A DNA stretch of 64,000 nt from CAVQHY01 sp963712465. GTDB lineage: Bacteria; Actinomycetota; Thermoleophilia; Gaiellales; Gaiellaceae. The DNA is taken from the NCBI GenBank assembly GCA_963712465.1, contig CAVQHY010000008.1:186001-250000 (forward strand), written 5' to 3'. The notes under the pieces are model-generated. The model was given only the letters and a program-made list of their open reading frames with translations, searched no databases and had not been told where the DNA came from. Positions 1 to 8,505 of this stretch are shown one piece after another (position 1 is the stretch's first letter; each line of letters opens with the position of its first letter). Both the position numbers and the translations under genes were made by a program.

Positions 1-850
1 GGCCCCGGTCGCCGAGGCCGAGCAGGCGAGCGGGAACGAGGCTCGCCATCGTCGCCGCCTCGCGCAGGCCGAAGCGCGCGGCCCGGGCCACGAGCGCGGC
101 GCCTGCCCGGTCACCGCCGAGGAGGCGCCCGTCCGGCCGCTCGGCCGGGGCCGAGACGCGGTCGCTCGTCAGGGCGATGCGCTCGGCGCCCGCGACCCGA
201 ACGGTCAGCTCCTCGACGCGCGGATGCAGGTGCCTGCCGTCGCCGATCAGCCCGAGCGTCACCCGGGGATCGAGCAGGAGCTCGGGCACCGGTCCGGCCG
301 CGCGGGACCGGACGGCGCCCATTGCGTTCCACACGTGCGTTGCGAAGCGCGCGCCCCGCTCGATCGCGGCCCGCGTCGTCGCCGCGTTCGCGTGCGTATG
401 GCCGACGGCCGCGACGACGCCCGCGGCCGCCACCGCCTCGATCGCGTCGAGGCCGCTGGGAAGCTCCGGCGAGATCGTCATCAGTCGCGTCCGTCCGTCC
501 CGCAGCCACGAGCCGAGCGCAACGAGATCGACGGCCGTGAGCTCGCCCACCGGGATTGCTCCGGCTACCTCGGGATTCAGGAAGGGACCTTCCAGATGGA
601 GGCCGAGGCAGAGCGGGTCGTCGAAGAGCTCGCCCGGGTCGCGCGTCGCCCGGAGGTAGCCGGTAACGCCCTGCGCGGCGATCGCGTCGGCGTCGTAGAC
701 GTGGAGGTCGACGAATCCGGGCAGGATCATCATTTCCTGGGGCGCCTCGGGCTCGGCGCGAGCGGACACGATCCGGTCACCGTCGACCGTCACGACCCCG
801 GGATAGGCGCCGTCGACGGGATCGACGAGGAGCCCTGCCAGCTGTCTCAC
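1..850 (-). CDS. nagA: N-acetylglucosamine-6-phosphate deacetylase (3' end beyond window)
   Basis: Removes the acetyl group from N-acetylglucosamine-6-phosphate in cytoplasmic amino-sugar recycling. The visible ~283 residues carry the family motifs in order: LHLEGPF (metal Glu, residue 87), VGHTHAN and THVWNAM (metal His), GDGRHLHP, and LTSDRVSAP (catalytic Asp). The early HxH of many amidohydrolases reads HVY, which fits the single-zinc NagA type. The GTG at 850 is the first start giving a normal N-terminus (VRQLAGLLVD). The gene is divergent from the response regulator with 89 bp between. The C-terminus runs off the window edge, so intactness cannot be judged. Confidence 0.85.
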   Translation of the reverse strand, partial: MRQLAGLLVDPVDGAYPGVVTVDGDRIVSARAEPEAPQEMMILPGFVDLHVYDADAIAAQGVTGYLRATRDPGELFDDPLCLGLHLEGPFLNPEVAGAIPVGELTAVDLVALGSWLRDGRTRLMTISPELPSGLDAIEAVAAAGVVAAVGHTHANAATTRAAIERGARFATHVWNAMGAVRSRAAGPVPELLLDPRVTLGLIGDGRHLHPRVEELTVRVAGAERIALTSDRVSAPAERPDGRLLGGDRAGAALVARAARFGLREAATMASLVPARLLGLGDRG

Positions 851-939
851 GGGAGCTGTGCGCGGGCGAGGGAAGAGCTCACGCACGAAACACTAAAGTC
901 AGGCCCCCCTCTGCCCGATAGTGGAGCGTGGGAGCCGCC

Positions 940-1560
940 GTGCCCGACGAGATCACCTGTCTCATCGCAGACGACCACGAGGTAGTCCGGGAAGGACTTC
1001 GCCTCTCGCTTTCGCGGTCCCCGCACATCCGCGTCATCGGCGAGGCCTCGGACGGCGCCAGCGCGATCGCGATCGCCGAGCGTCGCAGGCCGAACGTGAT
1101 CATCATGGACGTGCGGATGCCGGGGATGGACGGCCTCGAGGCGACGAAGGTGCTCTCCGACAAGCTGCCCACGACCTCCGTGCTCATCTTCACCGCCTAC
1201 GGCGAGCGCAGCCTCCTGGGCCGGGGGCTCGAGGCCGGGGCGAAGGGTTACATCCTCAAGGAGGCTCCCCACCAGACGCTCCTACGCGCGATCGAGAAGG
1301 TCGCGAGCGGCGAGGGCTACGTCGATCCGGCACTGATGCCGGACTTCCTCACGCGCGAGCGCGAGGAGATGCTGACGGCCAGGGAGCGCGAGATTCTCCA
1401 GCTCCTCGCGGACGGCATGTCGAACGCCGACGTGGCTGCGAAGCTCTTCATCTCCCAGGAGACCGTGAAGAGCCATGTCCGCCACATCCTCGCCAAGCTC
1501 GAGGCGGACACCCGGACCCATGCCGTCGCGATCGCTCTTCGCGAGTCGATCATCGACTAG
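940..1560 (+). CDS. NarL/FixJ-type response regulator
   Basis: Two-component DNA-binding response regulator of 206 residues. The receiver domain (about 1-120) shows the acidic pocket ADDHE, the phospho-acceptor in IIMDVRMPGMDG (Asp57), and a conserved Lys in GYILKEA. The C-terminus is a LuxR-type helix-turn-helix (LTAREREILQLLADGMSN, then ETVKSHVRHILAKL). GTG at 940 is preferred because GGGAG lies five bases upstream; GTG at 928 is in frame and also possible. The histidine kinase gene follows 178 bp downstream on the same strand and is the likely partner. The regulated genes are unknown. Confidence 0.9.
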   Translation: MPDEITCLIADDHEVVREGLRLSLSRSPHIRVIGEASDGASAIAIAERRRPNVIIMDVRMPGMDGLEATKVLSDKLPTTSVLIFTAYGERSLLGRGLEAGAKGYILKEAPHQTLLRAIEKVASGEGYVDPALMPDFLTREREEMLTAREREILQLLADGMSNADVAAKLFISQETVKSHVRHILAKLEADTRTHAVAIALRESIID

Positions 1561-1738
1561 ATGGTCGATCGGCAATTCCGGCACCGCCGGCTGATGCCCG
1601 ATACACAGCGCCTCTCGTCCCGCTCGCCCTTGCCCGTGCCAGATCTGGTACACGCTACGGGCGATCGAAACGCGAGGCTCGGTCTCGACGACCCCCGACA
1701 CCACCCCAATTACCGAGCAACCATCTAGCCTGTCCACG

Positions 1739-2491
1739 GTGCTTGGCCTGATCGGGCTCGCCGGGGCTGGACTCGCCGTCGGGCAGCTCCTGCGCGAGCG
1801 GCGCCGTCATCGTGCAATCGAGAGCGAGCTCCGGGAACGACAGGCCGAGCGTGCCGTCCTCGCGGAGCGCCTGATCACGGCCGAGCAGGACGAGCGCCGT
1901 CGCCTCTCGACCTACCTGCACGACGGGCCGCTGTCGCAGATGTCCGGAATCGCGCTCATGCATGACGCTGCCCTCGCCGCGATCGAGGACGGGCGTTACG
2001 ACGATGCCGAGAAGGTCATCCGCACCTCGCTCGAGCGCGAGCGGTCGACGATCCGCGAGCTGCGCGATCTCACGTTCGCGATCGAGCCGCTGGTGCTGCG
2101 CGACCACGGTTTCGCCGCTGCGATTCGCGCGCTCGGGGACCAGATCGAGCAATCGGACCGGATTACCGTCTCGATCGACGTGGAGGCGGGCGAGCGCCTC
2201 GGCGAGAAGGCTCAGGCCGCCCTGTACCAGATTCTCCGGGAGGCGCTCGCTCAGTCCGTTCGGCGCAGGCCCACAGTGATCGAGGTGCGCGTCCGCGAGC
2301 AGGCCGACGGAAGCTTCCGGCTCGACCTCCAGGACGACGGCATGGGCGAGCGGCGCCGCGCGTCGATCGAGGCGATCGAGGAGCGTGTTCGCATCCTCAA
2401 CGGCCGTTTCGCCGTCGACAACCTCGATCGGGGCGGCACGGCGGTCACGGTCACCCTGCCCGCCTACGTCGCCGCGGCCGCGACGGGCTAG
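1739..2491 (+). CDS. Sensor histidine kinase of the HisKA_3 (NarX/LiaS) type, with a degenerate ATPase domain
   Basis: A 250-residue kinase, probably partner of the upstream NarL-type regulator. An N-terminal hydrophobic stretch (about 2-17) could be one membrane anchor; no sensor domain is visible. The dimerisation/phosphotransfer motif ERRRLSTYLHDGPLSQ places the phospho-acceptor at His61. The HATPase_c half is unusual. The N-box position reads EALAQSVRRR where the family has Asn and His, and the second glycine motif (GLxGMRERV) is reduced to SIEAIEERV. The DDGMG and GGTAVTV motifs remain. ATP affinity may therefore be reduced. GTG start; the upstream frame stays open but offers no better start. 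Confidence 0.8.
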   Translation: MLGLIGLAGAGLAVGQLLRERRRHRAIESELRERQAERAVLAERLITAEQDERRRLSTYLHDGPLSQMSGIALMHDAALAAIEDGRYDDAEKVIRTSLERERSTIRELRDLTFAIEPLVLRDHGFAAAIRALGDQIEQSDRITVSIDVEAGERLGEKAQAALYQILREALAQSVRRRPTVIEVRVREQADGSFRLDLQDDGMGERRRASIEAIEERVRILNGRFAVDNLDRGGTAVTVTLPAYVAAAATG

Positions 2492-2495
2492 CGTC

Positions 2496-2693
2496 GTGAC
2501 CGCCGGCTCGCATCTCTGCTTCGTGTGGCGCGCGACCGGCTACGAGCTCGTGACCCGACCGGGACCGCCGCCCGCGCCGGGAAGCGAGGTCGATCTCGGC
2601 GACGAGGGTGGCGGGCGGTTCGTGGTCGCGAGGCTGGGGCCGTCGCCGCTTCCCGCCGATCCGCGGCGCTGCGCCTATCTCGAGCCAGCCTAA
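2496..2693 (+). CDS. Small conserved-looking hypothetical protein (65 aa)
   Basis: A 65-residue ORF starting with GTG four bases after the kinase stop, so it is probably cotranslated. The sequence has a compact beta-rich look (SHLCFVWRATGYEL, then GGGRFVVARLGPSPLP, then CAYLEP) and ends in a PLP-x-D-x-R-x-CAYLEP pattern that I recall from small actinobacterial proteins of unknown function. It overlaps the convergent diguanylate cyclase by four bases at its 3' end. No function is assigned. Confidence 0.55.
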   Translation: MTAGSHLCFVWRATGYELVTRPGPPPAPGSEVDLGDEGGGRFVVARLGPSPLPADPRRCAYLEPA

Positions 2694-3604
2694 GCTGCAG
2701 CCAGGCGCGACGCGACGACGACACGGTCGCGGCCCAGCCGCTTGGCCCGGTAGAGCGCCTCGTCGGCGGTCGAGAAGAGCTCATGTGCGTCGGCGGTCGT
2801 CTCGTCCACGCAGCCGATGCCCACGCTCACCCGTAGCTCGACCGCCGCGTCCGTCCCGTTCGACACGGGCAGCGGCTCGTTGGCGATCCGGGCCCGCACC
2901 TTCTCGGCGGCGATCACGGCGCTCTCCTCGTCCGTCTCGGGCAGCAACAGCACGAACTCCTCGCCGCCGTAGCGGGCGACGATGTCGGAGATACGCGTCG
3001 CGAGCCGGATCCGCTCCGCGACCTGGCGCAGGACCGCGTCGCCGGCACGATGGCCGTAGGTGTCGTTGACGCGCTTGAAGTGGTCGATGTCGACCATCAG
3101 GCAGGCGAGCGGTCGGCCGTACCTCCGTGACAGGGCGACCGCCTCCTCGGCGCGGGCCTCGAGCCCACGACGGTTGAGAAGCGCGGTGAGCCCGTCGGTC
3201 GTCGCCTCGTAGGCGAACGCGTCCCTTACGGTCTTCGTCCGGATCGCCGCCTGCACCCGCGCCAGGAGCTCGTCGGTCCGGAACGGCTTCGTCACGTAGT
3301 CGATGCCGCCGGCCGCGAACCCTTCGAGGCAACCTCCCGGCTGCGCGCGGGCGGTGAGGAAGATCACAGGGGGCGCCGTCGGGCCCAGCTCCTGGACGCG
3401 ACGGCACACCTCGAGGCCGTCCACCACGGGCATCGAGACGTCGAGGAGGAGAAGGTCGGGGTCGTGCTCCTCGATCAGACGGAGCGCCTCCTCCCCTCCC
3501 TCGGCCGTGAGCACCTCGTACCCGGCCCTCGCGAGCCGAAGCGCGACGAGCTCACGGATGTCGAGGTCGTCGTCGGCGACGAGTACGAGGGGTCCGGCGG
3601 CCAT
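2690..3604 (-). CDS. Response regulator-diguanylate cyclase (REC-GGDEF, PleD-like)
   Basis: A 304-residue protein predicted to make cyclic di-GMP under phosphorylation control. The receiver domain (about 5-120) has the acidic DDD cluster, phospho-acceptor Asp55 in LLLLDVSMP, and Lys in YVTKPF. The GGDEF domain (about 135-300) has an intact active site GGEEF at 213-217. An RxxD allosteric I-site (RISD) lies five residues before it, which implies product inhibition. No EAL domain or membrane segment is seen. It converges on the small hypothetical gene with a four-base overlap. Confidence 0.93.
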   Translation of the reverse strand: MAAGPLVLVADDDLDIRELVALRLARAGYEVLTAEGGEEALRLIEEHDPDLLLLDVSMPVVDGLEVCRRVQELGPTAPPVIFLTARAQPGGCLEGFAAGGIDYVTKPFRTDELLARVQAAIRTKTVRDAFAYEATTDGLTALLNRRGLEARAEEAVALSRRYGRPLACLMVDIDHFKRVNDTYGHRAGDAVLRQVAERIRLATRISDIVARYGGEEFVLLLPETDEESAVIAAEKVRARIANEPLPVSNGTDAAVELRVSVGIGCVDETTADAHELFSTADEALYRAKRLGRDRVVVASRLAAA

Positions 3605-3691
3605 CTCGAACGCTGTATCGGCCTCGCCTGCCCCCTCCTGATCCCCCGGCCGGGCGTAGAATCCCCGCCTCGTCGACCCCCAGGAGGCCCT

Positions 3692-4705
3692 GTGCTCAGC
3701 TTCGGCGTCACCGTGCTGCCCGACCCGCCGTACTCACGCCTCGTCGAGCTGATGCGGCTCGCCGAGCAGAGCGGGTTCGACCACGGTTGGACGTACGACT
3801 CGCACGTTCTCTGGCAGGAGGGAATGGTCCTGCTGACGCTCATGGGTCAGGCGACGGAGCGGCTGAAGATCGGCCACTGCGTTACGAACCCCGGTACGCG
3901 AGAGCCGACGGTGGTCGCGAGCGCGTACGCGACGCTCCAGGACGTCACAGGCGGGCGCGTCGTCTGCGGCATCGGGCGCGGCGACTCGGCCCGGCGGGTG
4001 ATCGGGTACCCGCCGGTGAAGATCGCCGAGTTCGAGGCCGCGCTGCGGATGATGCGCGAGCTCATGGCCGGCCGGCCGGTTGAGTGGAACGGCAAGGAGA
4101 TCGCGCTCGGCTGGGTCAAGGACGGCCCGGAGATCCCCATCTACGTCGCCGCCTACGGGCCTCGCGCGCTCGGCGTCGCGGGACGGGTCGGGGACGGCGT
4201 GATCATCCAGCTCGCCGATCCGGTGATCGTCAGGTGGATCATGGAGCAGGCACGGACGGCCGCGGCCGAGGCCGGTCGTGATCCCGACGCTCTCGAGTTC
4301 ATCGTGTGCGCGCCGAGCCACGTCTCCGACGATCTCGCAGACGCGCGAAACCAGGTGCGATGGTTCCCGGCGATGGTCTCGAACCACGTCCTGGACATGA
4401 TCGAGTCGCACCACGAGGGGGACGCGGAGATCCCGGTCGAGCTGACCGAGTACGTCAAGGCGCGGAAGTTCTACGACTACGCCGAGCACAGCCGCGTCGG
4501 CGCGCGACACGGGGAGTGGGTGACCGACGAGATCTGCGACCGCTTTGCGGTGATCGGGTCGGTCGACCAGATCACCGCCAAGCTGAGAGAGCTCGAGTCG
4601 ATCGGCGTCAGCCAGTGGAACATCTACCTGATGACCCACAGCCAGGAGGAGACGCTCGAGGCGTACGGCTCGCGGATCATCCCTTCCCTGAAGGGAGCCG
4701 CGTAG
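3692..4705 (+). CDS. LLM class flavin/F420-dependent oxidoreductase
   Basis: A 337-residue single-domain luciferase-like TIM-barrel oxidoreductase, typically using F420 or FMN. Recognisable stretches are the N-terminal FGVTVLPDPPYSRLVELMRL, GRVVCGIGRGDSARR, and IPIYVAAYGPRALGVAGRV followed by a GVIIQLADP strand. The GTG start at 3692 is supported by AGGAGG just upstream (3682-3687); a longer in-frame extension to 3464 lies inside the opposite-strand diguanylate cyclase and is rejected. The stop overlaps the start of the cupin gene, so the two are coupled. Substrate unknown. Confidence 0.87.
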   Translation: MLSFGVTVLPDPPYSRLVELMRLAEQSGFDHGWTYDSHVLWQEGMVLLTLMGQATERLKIGHCVTNPGTREPTVVASAYATLQDVTGGRVVCGIGRGDSARRVIGYPPVKIAEFEAALRMMRELMAGRPVEWNGKEIALGWVKDGPEIPIYVAAYGPRALGVAGRVGDGVIIQLADPVIVRWIMEQARTAAAEAGRDPDALEFIVCAPSHVSDDLADARNQVRWFPAMVSNHVLDMIESHHEGDAEIPVELTEYVKARKFYDYAEHSRVGARHGEWVTDEICDRFAVIGSVDQITAKLRELESIGVSQWNIYLMTHSQEETLEAYGSRIIPSLKGAA

Positions 4706-5055
4706 TGCACGCGTTCGGCGTCGGCGAGGTCGTGGGCCGGCTCGAGGCGGCCGGCGGTGGGTACGAGGTCGTCCACGCCGCGCCCGGGCTCGAGGTGGGC
4801 GTGTACGTGCTCGTCGCGCCCGAGCCCGATCGCCAGACCCCTCACGAGGACGACGAGGTCTACCTCGTCCTCTCCGGACACGGCACGCTCGTCGTCGACG
4901 GCGTGTCCGTGGAGCTCACGGAGGGCCAGGCCGTGTTCGTCGAGGCGAACGCGGAACACCGCTTCACGGGGTACGAGACGCTCAGCCTCCTCGTCGTGTT
5001 CACGCCGCCCGCCGCGGAGGCCACCCCGCTCCACCGAAGCTACGCCGACGACTGA
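4705..5055 (+). CDS. Cupin-domain protein
   Basis: A 116-residue single cupin barrel. The first cupin motif is visible around HEDDEVYLVLSGHGTLVVDG with metal-ligand-type His and Glu, and the second as GQAVFVEANAEHRF with a His. The GTG start shares its first base with the LLM stop (TAGTG), indicating translational coupling. It could be a small dioxygenase or isomerase, or a ligand-binding partner of the LLM enzyme. No specific reaction can be inferred. Confidence 0.8.
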   Translation: MHAFGVGEVVGRLEAAGGGYEVVHAAPGLEVGVYVLVAPEPDRQTPHEDDEVYLVLSGHGTLVVDGVSVELTEGQAVFVEANAEHRFTGYETLSLLVVFTPPAAEATPLHRSYADD

Positions 5056-5074
5056 CGCAGGCGCGCCGCTCGGC

Positions 5075-5524
5075 TCACGCCGGCGGGACCACGACGACCG
5101 GACATGACGCGTGGTGGACGCAGTACTGCGACACCGAGCCCAGCACGAGGCCGGTCACCCCGCCTCGGTGACGAGCGCCGACGACGAGCAGATCCGCGTC
5201 GGTCGAGAGGCTGACGAGAGCCTCGCCGGCGTCTCCGTCGACGACCACCGGCTCGACGTCGACGCCGTCGATCTCGGCGAACGCCTCTTCGATCAACGCG
5301 CGGCCGCGCGCCTCGAACGCGACCCGCAGCTCCTCGGCCGGAAGCTCCGGGACGAGCGGATACCCGCCGACCGCGGGCTCCGGGACGGAGACCGAGAGTG
5401 GAGCGACCCACGCATGCACGGCCTTGATCGTCGCAGCGCGGAGGCGCGCCTCTTCGCCCGCCCACCGCACGGCCGAGCGGGCTGCCGGCGACTCGTCCAC
5501 GCCCACGACGATCGTCCCGCTCAC
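5075..5524 (-). CDS. Universal stress protein (UspA family)
   Basis: A 149-residue single Usp domain. It begins VSGTIVVGVDESPAARSAV, with the usual D-x-S nucleotide-binding start. The C-terminal ATP loop G-x2-G-x9-G-S is recognisable in GARHRGGVTGLVLGSVS, but the second glycine is His, so the motif is slightly degenerate. The GTG at 5524 is the start that begins the conserved domain; the frame is open further upstream, across the divergent SRPBCC gene. Only 24 bp separate it from that gene. Confidence 0.88.
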   Translation of the reverse strand: MSGTIVVGVDESPAARSAVRWAGEEARLRAATIKAVHAWVAPLSVSVPEPAVGGYPLVPELPAEELRVAFEARGRALIEEAFAEIDGVDVEPVVVDGDAGEALVSLSTDADLLVVGARHRGGVTGLVLGSVSQYCVHHASCPVVVVPPA

Positions 5525-5548
5525 GACGCGAGTATAGGCTTGGCCGCC

Positions 5549-5980
5549 GTGATCAGGGTCGAGCACTCGATCGTGGTCGACCGTACGCCGGCCGAGGTCT
5601 TCGCCTTCCTGACCGACCCGGCGAACCTCCCCGCATGGCAGGGGAGCTGCCGGTCGGCCCGGGCCGACGGACCGGTGGAGGTGGGGGCGCGGATCACGGA
5701 GAAGCGGAGCTTCCTGGGGCGCGAGGCGACGTCGATCGTCGAGGTGACCGAGCTCGAGCCGGAGCGGCTCTTCACCCTCGAGGTAGTCGAGGGGCCGGTC
5801 GCGTTCAGCGTCCGCCACCGGCTCGAGCCCGCGGGCGACGGCACCCGAGTGACGGTGAACGCCGAGGGCGAGCCGGGGGGTGTGCTTCGGTTCGGCAGCC
5901 GCTTCGTCGCCCGGGCTGTCGAGCATGAGACGCGGAAGAACTTCGCGCGGCTCAAGACAGTGCTGGAGACTCGAGCGTAG
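5549..5980 (+). CDS. SRPBCC (polyketide cyclase/START-like) protein
   Basis: A 143-residue helix-grip-fold protein. Diagnostic pattern: VDRTPAEVFAFLTDPANLPAW at the N-terminus, then GARITEKRSFLGREA, then HRLEPAGDGTRVTV, and a terminal helix. Such proteins bind hydrophobic ligands; no catalytic residues can be named. GTG start, 24 bp from the divergent uspA-like gene. Its last 29 bases overlap the convergent flippase-like gene. Confidence 0.82.
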   Translation: MIRVEHSIVVDRTPAEVFAFLTDPANLPAWQGSCRSARADGPVEVGARITEKRSFLGREATSIVEVTELEPERLFTLEVVEGPVAFSVRHRLEPAGDGTRVTVNAEGEPGGVLRFGSRFVARAVEHETRKNFARLKTVLETRA

Positions 5981-7001
5981 AGTCCGGCCCCGGGGGCGCC
6001 GCGCGACTGAGCTGCCGGCCGATGCGCGGGAGGGCCGCGAGCGCCACGACGCCGGGGATCGTGGTGAGCCAGAAGCTGAACAACCGGTAGGCGACGACGG
6101 CGAGCAGGGCCGGCGCGAGCGGCACGCCCACGAGGGTGAGGGCGAAGGTCATCGCGGCGTCGACGCCCCCGACGCCCCCGGTGGGTAGCGGTAACAGGTT
6201 CGCGGCGTAGCCGGTGCAGTACGCAAGGACGATGGCCGGGATCGACACCCTCTGATCGAACGCTCGCAGCGCGCCCCAGAGACAGACGATGTCGCCGACC
6301 CAGTAGAACGCCGCTCCCGCGATCGCACGCGCGCCCTGCGGCTCGTCGGTGAGCCGTCCGACCAGCACGACGCCCTGAACGGCGTCGGCGAAGCCGCGCC
6401 GAAACCAGCTCTGCGAGGTCGTGCGGGAGAGGCGCTCGACTCGAATCGGCCGTGTCACCCAGCGCGCCGCGAGCACGCACGGAGCGACGATCGCGATCCA
6501 TGTGAGGCTCAAGGCGAGGGGTGCGTCCTCGCCCGGGATCACGATCATGAGCACCGCGGCCACGACGGCGAACAGGCCGTAGATCCCGTAGAGGAGCGTG
6601 TTCAAGGCAAGCACGCGCACGGCCGAGTCGTGGCGCTCGGCGCCCGCACGGCGCAACGCCCAGTAGTTGACGGCGAGCCCCCCGGCCCCGGCTGCAGCGA
6701 TCAGTCGCGTTGCGCCGAGGCTCGCGAAGACGACGACGGTGCTCGTCCAGACGCCCAGACGCGGCCCGCCGTTGACGCCGGCCGTCCCGCGGAACGCGAA
6801 GACGTAGCCCACGTACTCGACGACCACCGCTCCGAAGCACACCGGGAACCAGATCGGGTTCGCTGCCCGGAGCGAGTCGAGGACCGTCGCGAACCCGGCG
6901 GCACGAACGAGCAGCAGGGTGACGCCCACGACGACGAGAACGCCGAACCCGAACGCGAGCAGCGATCTCCTCGTGCCGATCTGCTCTGCGTCGAACGCCA
7001 T
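5952..7001 (-). CDS. Lysylphosphatidylglycerol synthase-type transmembrane (flippase-like) protein
   Basis: A 349-residue polytopic membrane protein of the LPG_synthase_TM/UPF0104 group, with roughly eight hydrophobic segments beginning at residue 14 (LLAFGFGVLVVVGVTLLL). The family pattern is visible in GATRLIAAAGAGGLAVNYWAL and in LLPLPTGGVGGVDAA. The C-terminal aminoacyl-transferase domain of MprF is absent, so it is more likely a lipid-handling membrane protein than an LPG synthase. Convergent overlap with the SRPBCC gene. Confidence 0.8.
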   Translation of the reverse strand: MAFDAEQIGTRRSLLAFGFGVLVVVGVTLLLVRAAGFATVLDSLRAANPIWFPVCFGAVVVEYVGYVFAFRGTAGVNGGPRLGVWTSTVVVFASLGATRLIAAAGAGGLAVNYWALRRAGAERHDSAVRVLALNTLLYGIYGLFAVVAAVLMIVIPGEDAPLALSLTWIAIVAPCVLAARWVTRPIRVERLSRTTSQSWFRRGFADAVQGVVLVGRLTDEPQGARAIAGAAFYWVGDIVCLWGALRAFDQRVSIPAIVLAYCTGYAANLLPLPTGGVGGVDAAMTFALTLVGVPLAPALLAVVAYRLFSFWLTTIPGVVALAALPRIGRQLSRAAPPGPDSTLESPALS

Positions 7002-7090
7002 CGAGCGCTAGGGATGTGTCGTCGGGCCGTCGTGCGGGACGACGTGGTGGGCGCCCACCGCCATGCGCGAAGCCTAATCAGGCGATAGGT

Positions 7091-7513
7091 CTACGGGGCC
7101 GTGCGCGCGCGACCTGCGTGTGCGAGGCGCAGCGCCGCAAGCACTGCGAGCGAGACCATGACCGCGTCGCTCGCGACGCACCAGACGCAGATCGCCTCGA
7201 TTACGGCGACCTGGACGACGAGCAGGTAGAGGCTAAACGCGAGCCCGCCGAAGGCGAGCGCGGCGCCGGCCGCTCGCCCGACCTCGCCGCGAACAAGGGT
7301 CGAGCCGAGGATCAGCGCGTACCCCACGAGCCCGAGGACGGCGACCGGGACGCCGCCCGCCTCCGCGTAGCGAGAGCTCTGCACCTGCTCGCAGCCGCCG
7401 GTCGTGCAGACGAGCGCCGACCTCGTGTACCGAGAATAGACGAGGTACGCGGCGATCCCCATTCCCACGAGAGCGAGCACAGCCATCATGGCGCGCAGCC
7501 GCCCCTCGCTCAC
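7091..7513 (-). CDS. Vitamin K epoxide reductase (VKOR) family protein
   Basis: A 140-residue four-helix membrane protein that recycles quinone-linked disulfides for extracytoplasmic protein oxidation. The active-site pair is CVWC in the last third, and the loop cysteine pair is CTTGGC at about 36-41. Hydrophobic helices are clear (MMAVLALVGMGIAAYLVYS, VAVLGLVGYALILGS). No fused thioredoxin domain is present; the adjacent upstream gene supplies a DsbA-like one, so the two probably form a DsbB-replacing pair. Confidence 0.9.
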   Translation of the reverse strand: MSEGRLRAMMAVLALVGMGIAAYLVYSRYTRSALVCTTGGCEQVQSSRYAEAGGVPVAVLGLVGYALILGSTLVRGEVGRAAGAALAFGGLAFSLYLLVVQVAVIEAICVWCVASDAVMVSLAVLAALRLAHAGRARTAP

Positions 7514-7530
7514 CGACCCCGCACCTCCCC

Positions 7531-7551
7531 CGCCACCCCACCCCCGCCCTG
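7531..7551 (-). repeat. C-rich intergenic repeat copy (G-rich in mRNA sense)
   Basis: The 111-bp gap between the VKOR and DsbA-like genes contains CGCCACCCCACCCCCGCCCTG, one copy of a repeat found at other minus-strand gene junctions of this window (near 30.2, 48.2, 56.8 and 57.6 kb). A 7-bp stem hairpin (7556-7574) follows on the plus-strand map. In the transcript of the flanking genes the element reads as G runs. Confidence 0.5.
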
Positions 7552-7624
7552 CGACGGCACGGCTCCGCCGTGCCTGTTTCCCCGCCGCCCGGCCCCGAAC
7601 GGGGTCACCACCAGGGCGTCAGGC

Positions 7625-8392
7625 TCACGATTCGAGGAGAGGATCGAGCTTCGCACGGAAGGCGGCGATGTCGAGCGCACCGACACCGAGCGGCGCGGCG
7701 GACTCGCCCGCCCTCGCGTAGATGAATGCCGGGGTTCCCGGAAACTGGCCCGCCTGAAACGTGGAACGCGCCTGATCGAGGAGCGCGTCGACCTCGTCCG
7801 AATCCATGTCATCGAGCATGCGCTCGACGTCGAGACCGGGCACGCGCGCACCCACCTCGCGCAGGAGGTCGTCCGTCACCCAGCCCGAGTTCTCCTCTCC
7901 CTGAACCGCATAGAGGAGCTGGACGAGGTCCCAGAGCCTGTTCTGGAGACCCGCCGCGTACACCGCGCGGACGGCCGTCTCGGAGTCCTCTCCCAGGAGA
8001 TCGACGCCGTCGAACTCCAGCTTGACATCGCCCGAGCGCACGTACTCGTCGACGAGCGACGGGAATGTCTCGTTCGAGAACTGTGCGCAGTACGGGCACT
8101 GGAGATCCGCCAGCTCGACGACCACGACCTTCGCGTTCGGGTCGCCGAGCTCGATTCCGCTCTGCGGGATCCCGGCGAGAAACGTATCGTCGCCCGTCGG
8201 CGCTGCACCCGTTGTCGCGGCGTTCGAGGATCCGGCACCCGTTGTCACGGCGTCCGTGGCCGCCGCTGGTGGAGGCGGCGGCAGGGTCGCCTTGCCGTCG
8301 TCTTCGCCTCCGGAGACGCTGACCCCTATCAGTACGGCCGCGATGAGGACGGCAGCCCCGGCAACGACCGCGTAGATGGCCCGGCGGCTCAC
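7625..8392 (-). CDS. DsbA-like thioredoxin-fold thiol oxidoreductase, membrane anchored
   Basis: A 255-residue protein with an N-terminal membrane anchor (about 5-27), a low-complexity Pro/Ala/Thr linker to about residue 70, and a DsbA-type thioredoxin domain with active site CPYC (in ADLQCPYCAQF). The cis-Pro region reads FPGTPAF. It should introduce disulfides in exported proteins and be re-oxidised by the VKOR protein encoded just downstream. GTG at 8392 is taken as the start because it begins the anchor; no strong ribosome site is visible there. Confidence 0.87.
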   Translation of the reverse strand: MSRRAIYAVVAGAAVLIAAVLIGVSVSGGEDDGKATLPPPPPAAATDAVTTGAGSSNAATTGAAPTGDDTFLAGIPQSGIELGDPNAKVVVVELADLQCPYCAQFSNETFPSLVDEYVRSGDVKLEFDGVDLLGEDSETAVRAVYAAGLQNRLWDLVQLLYAVQGEENSGWVTDDLLREVGARVPGLDVERMLDDMDSDEVDALLDQARSTFQAGQFPGTPAFIYARAGESAAPLGVGALDIAAFRAKLDPLLES

Positions 8393-8505
8393 GTGTCGTA
8401 TTGAAGCGGGAACGCCCGAGCTTCGCGTCCGGAGCCGTGCTGCCGAGCCCCTGGGGCCCTTCCGCTCGCCTTGAGCCGGTGTGCCAACGTGCCGATGAGA
8501 ACGGT

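Noticed and set aside
921..1751. Long Arg/Gly/Pro-rich open frames overlapping clear genes throughout the window
   Set aside because: They are shadow frames of high-G+C genes: low-complexity composition, no domain, and they fully overlap well-supported genes.
3464..3691. 76-codon upstream extension of the first LLM gene
   Set aside because: It lies inside the opposite-strand diguanylate cyclase, lacks family sequence, and the GTG at 3692 has an AGGAGG site.
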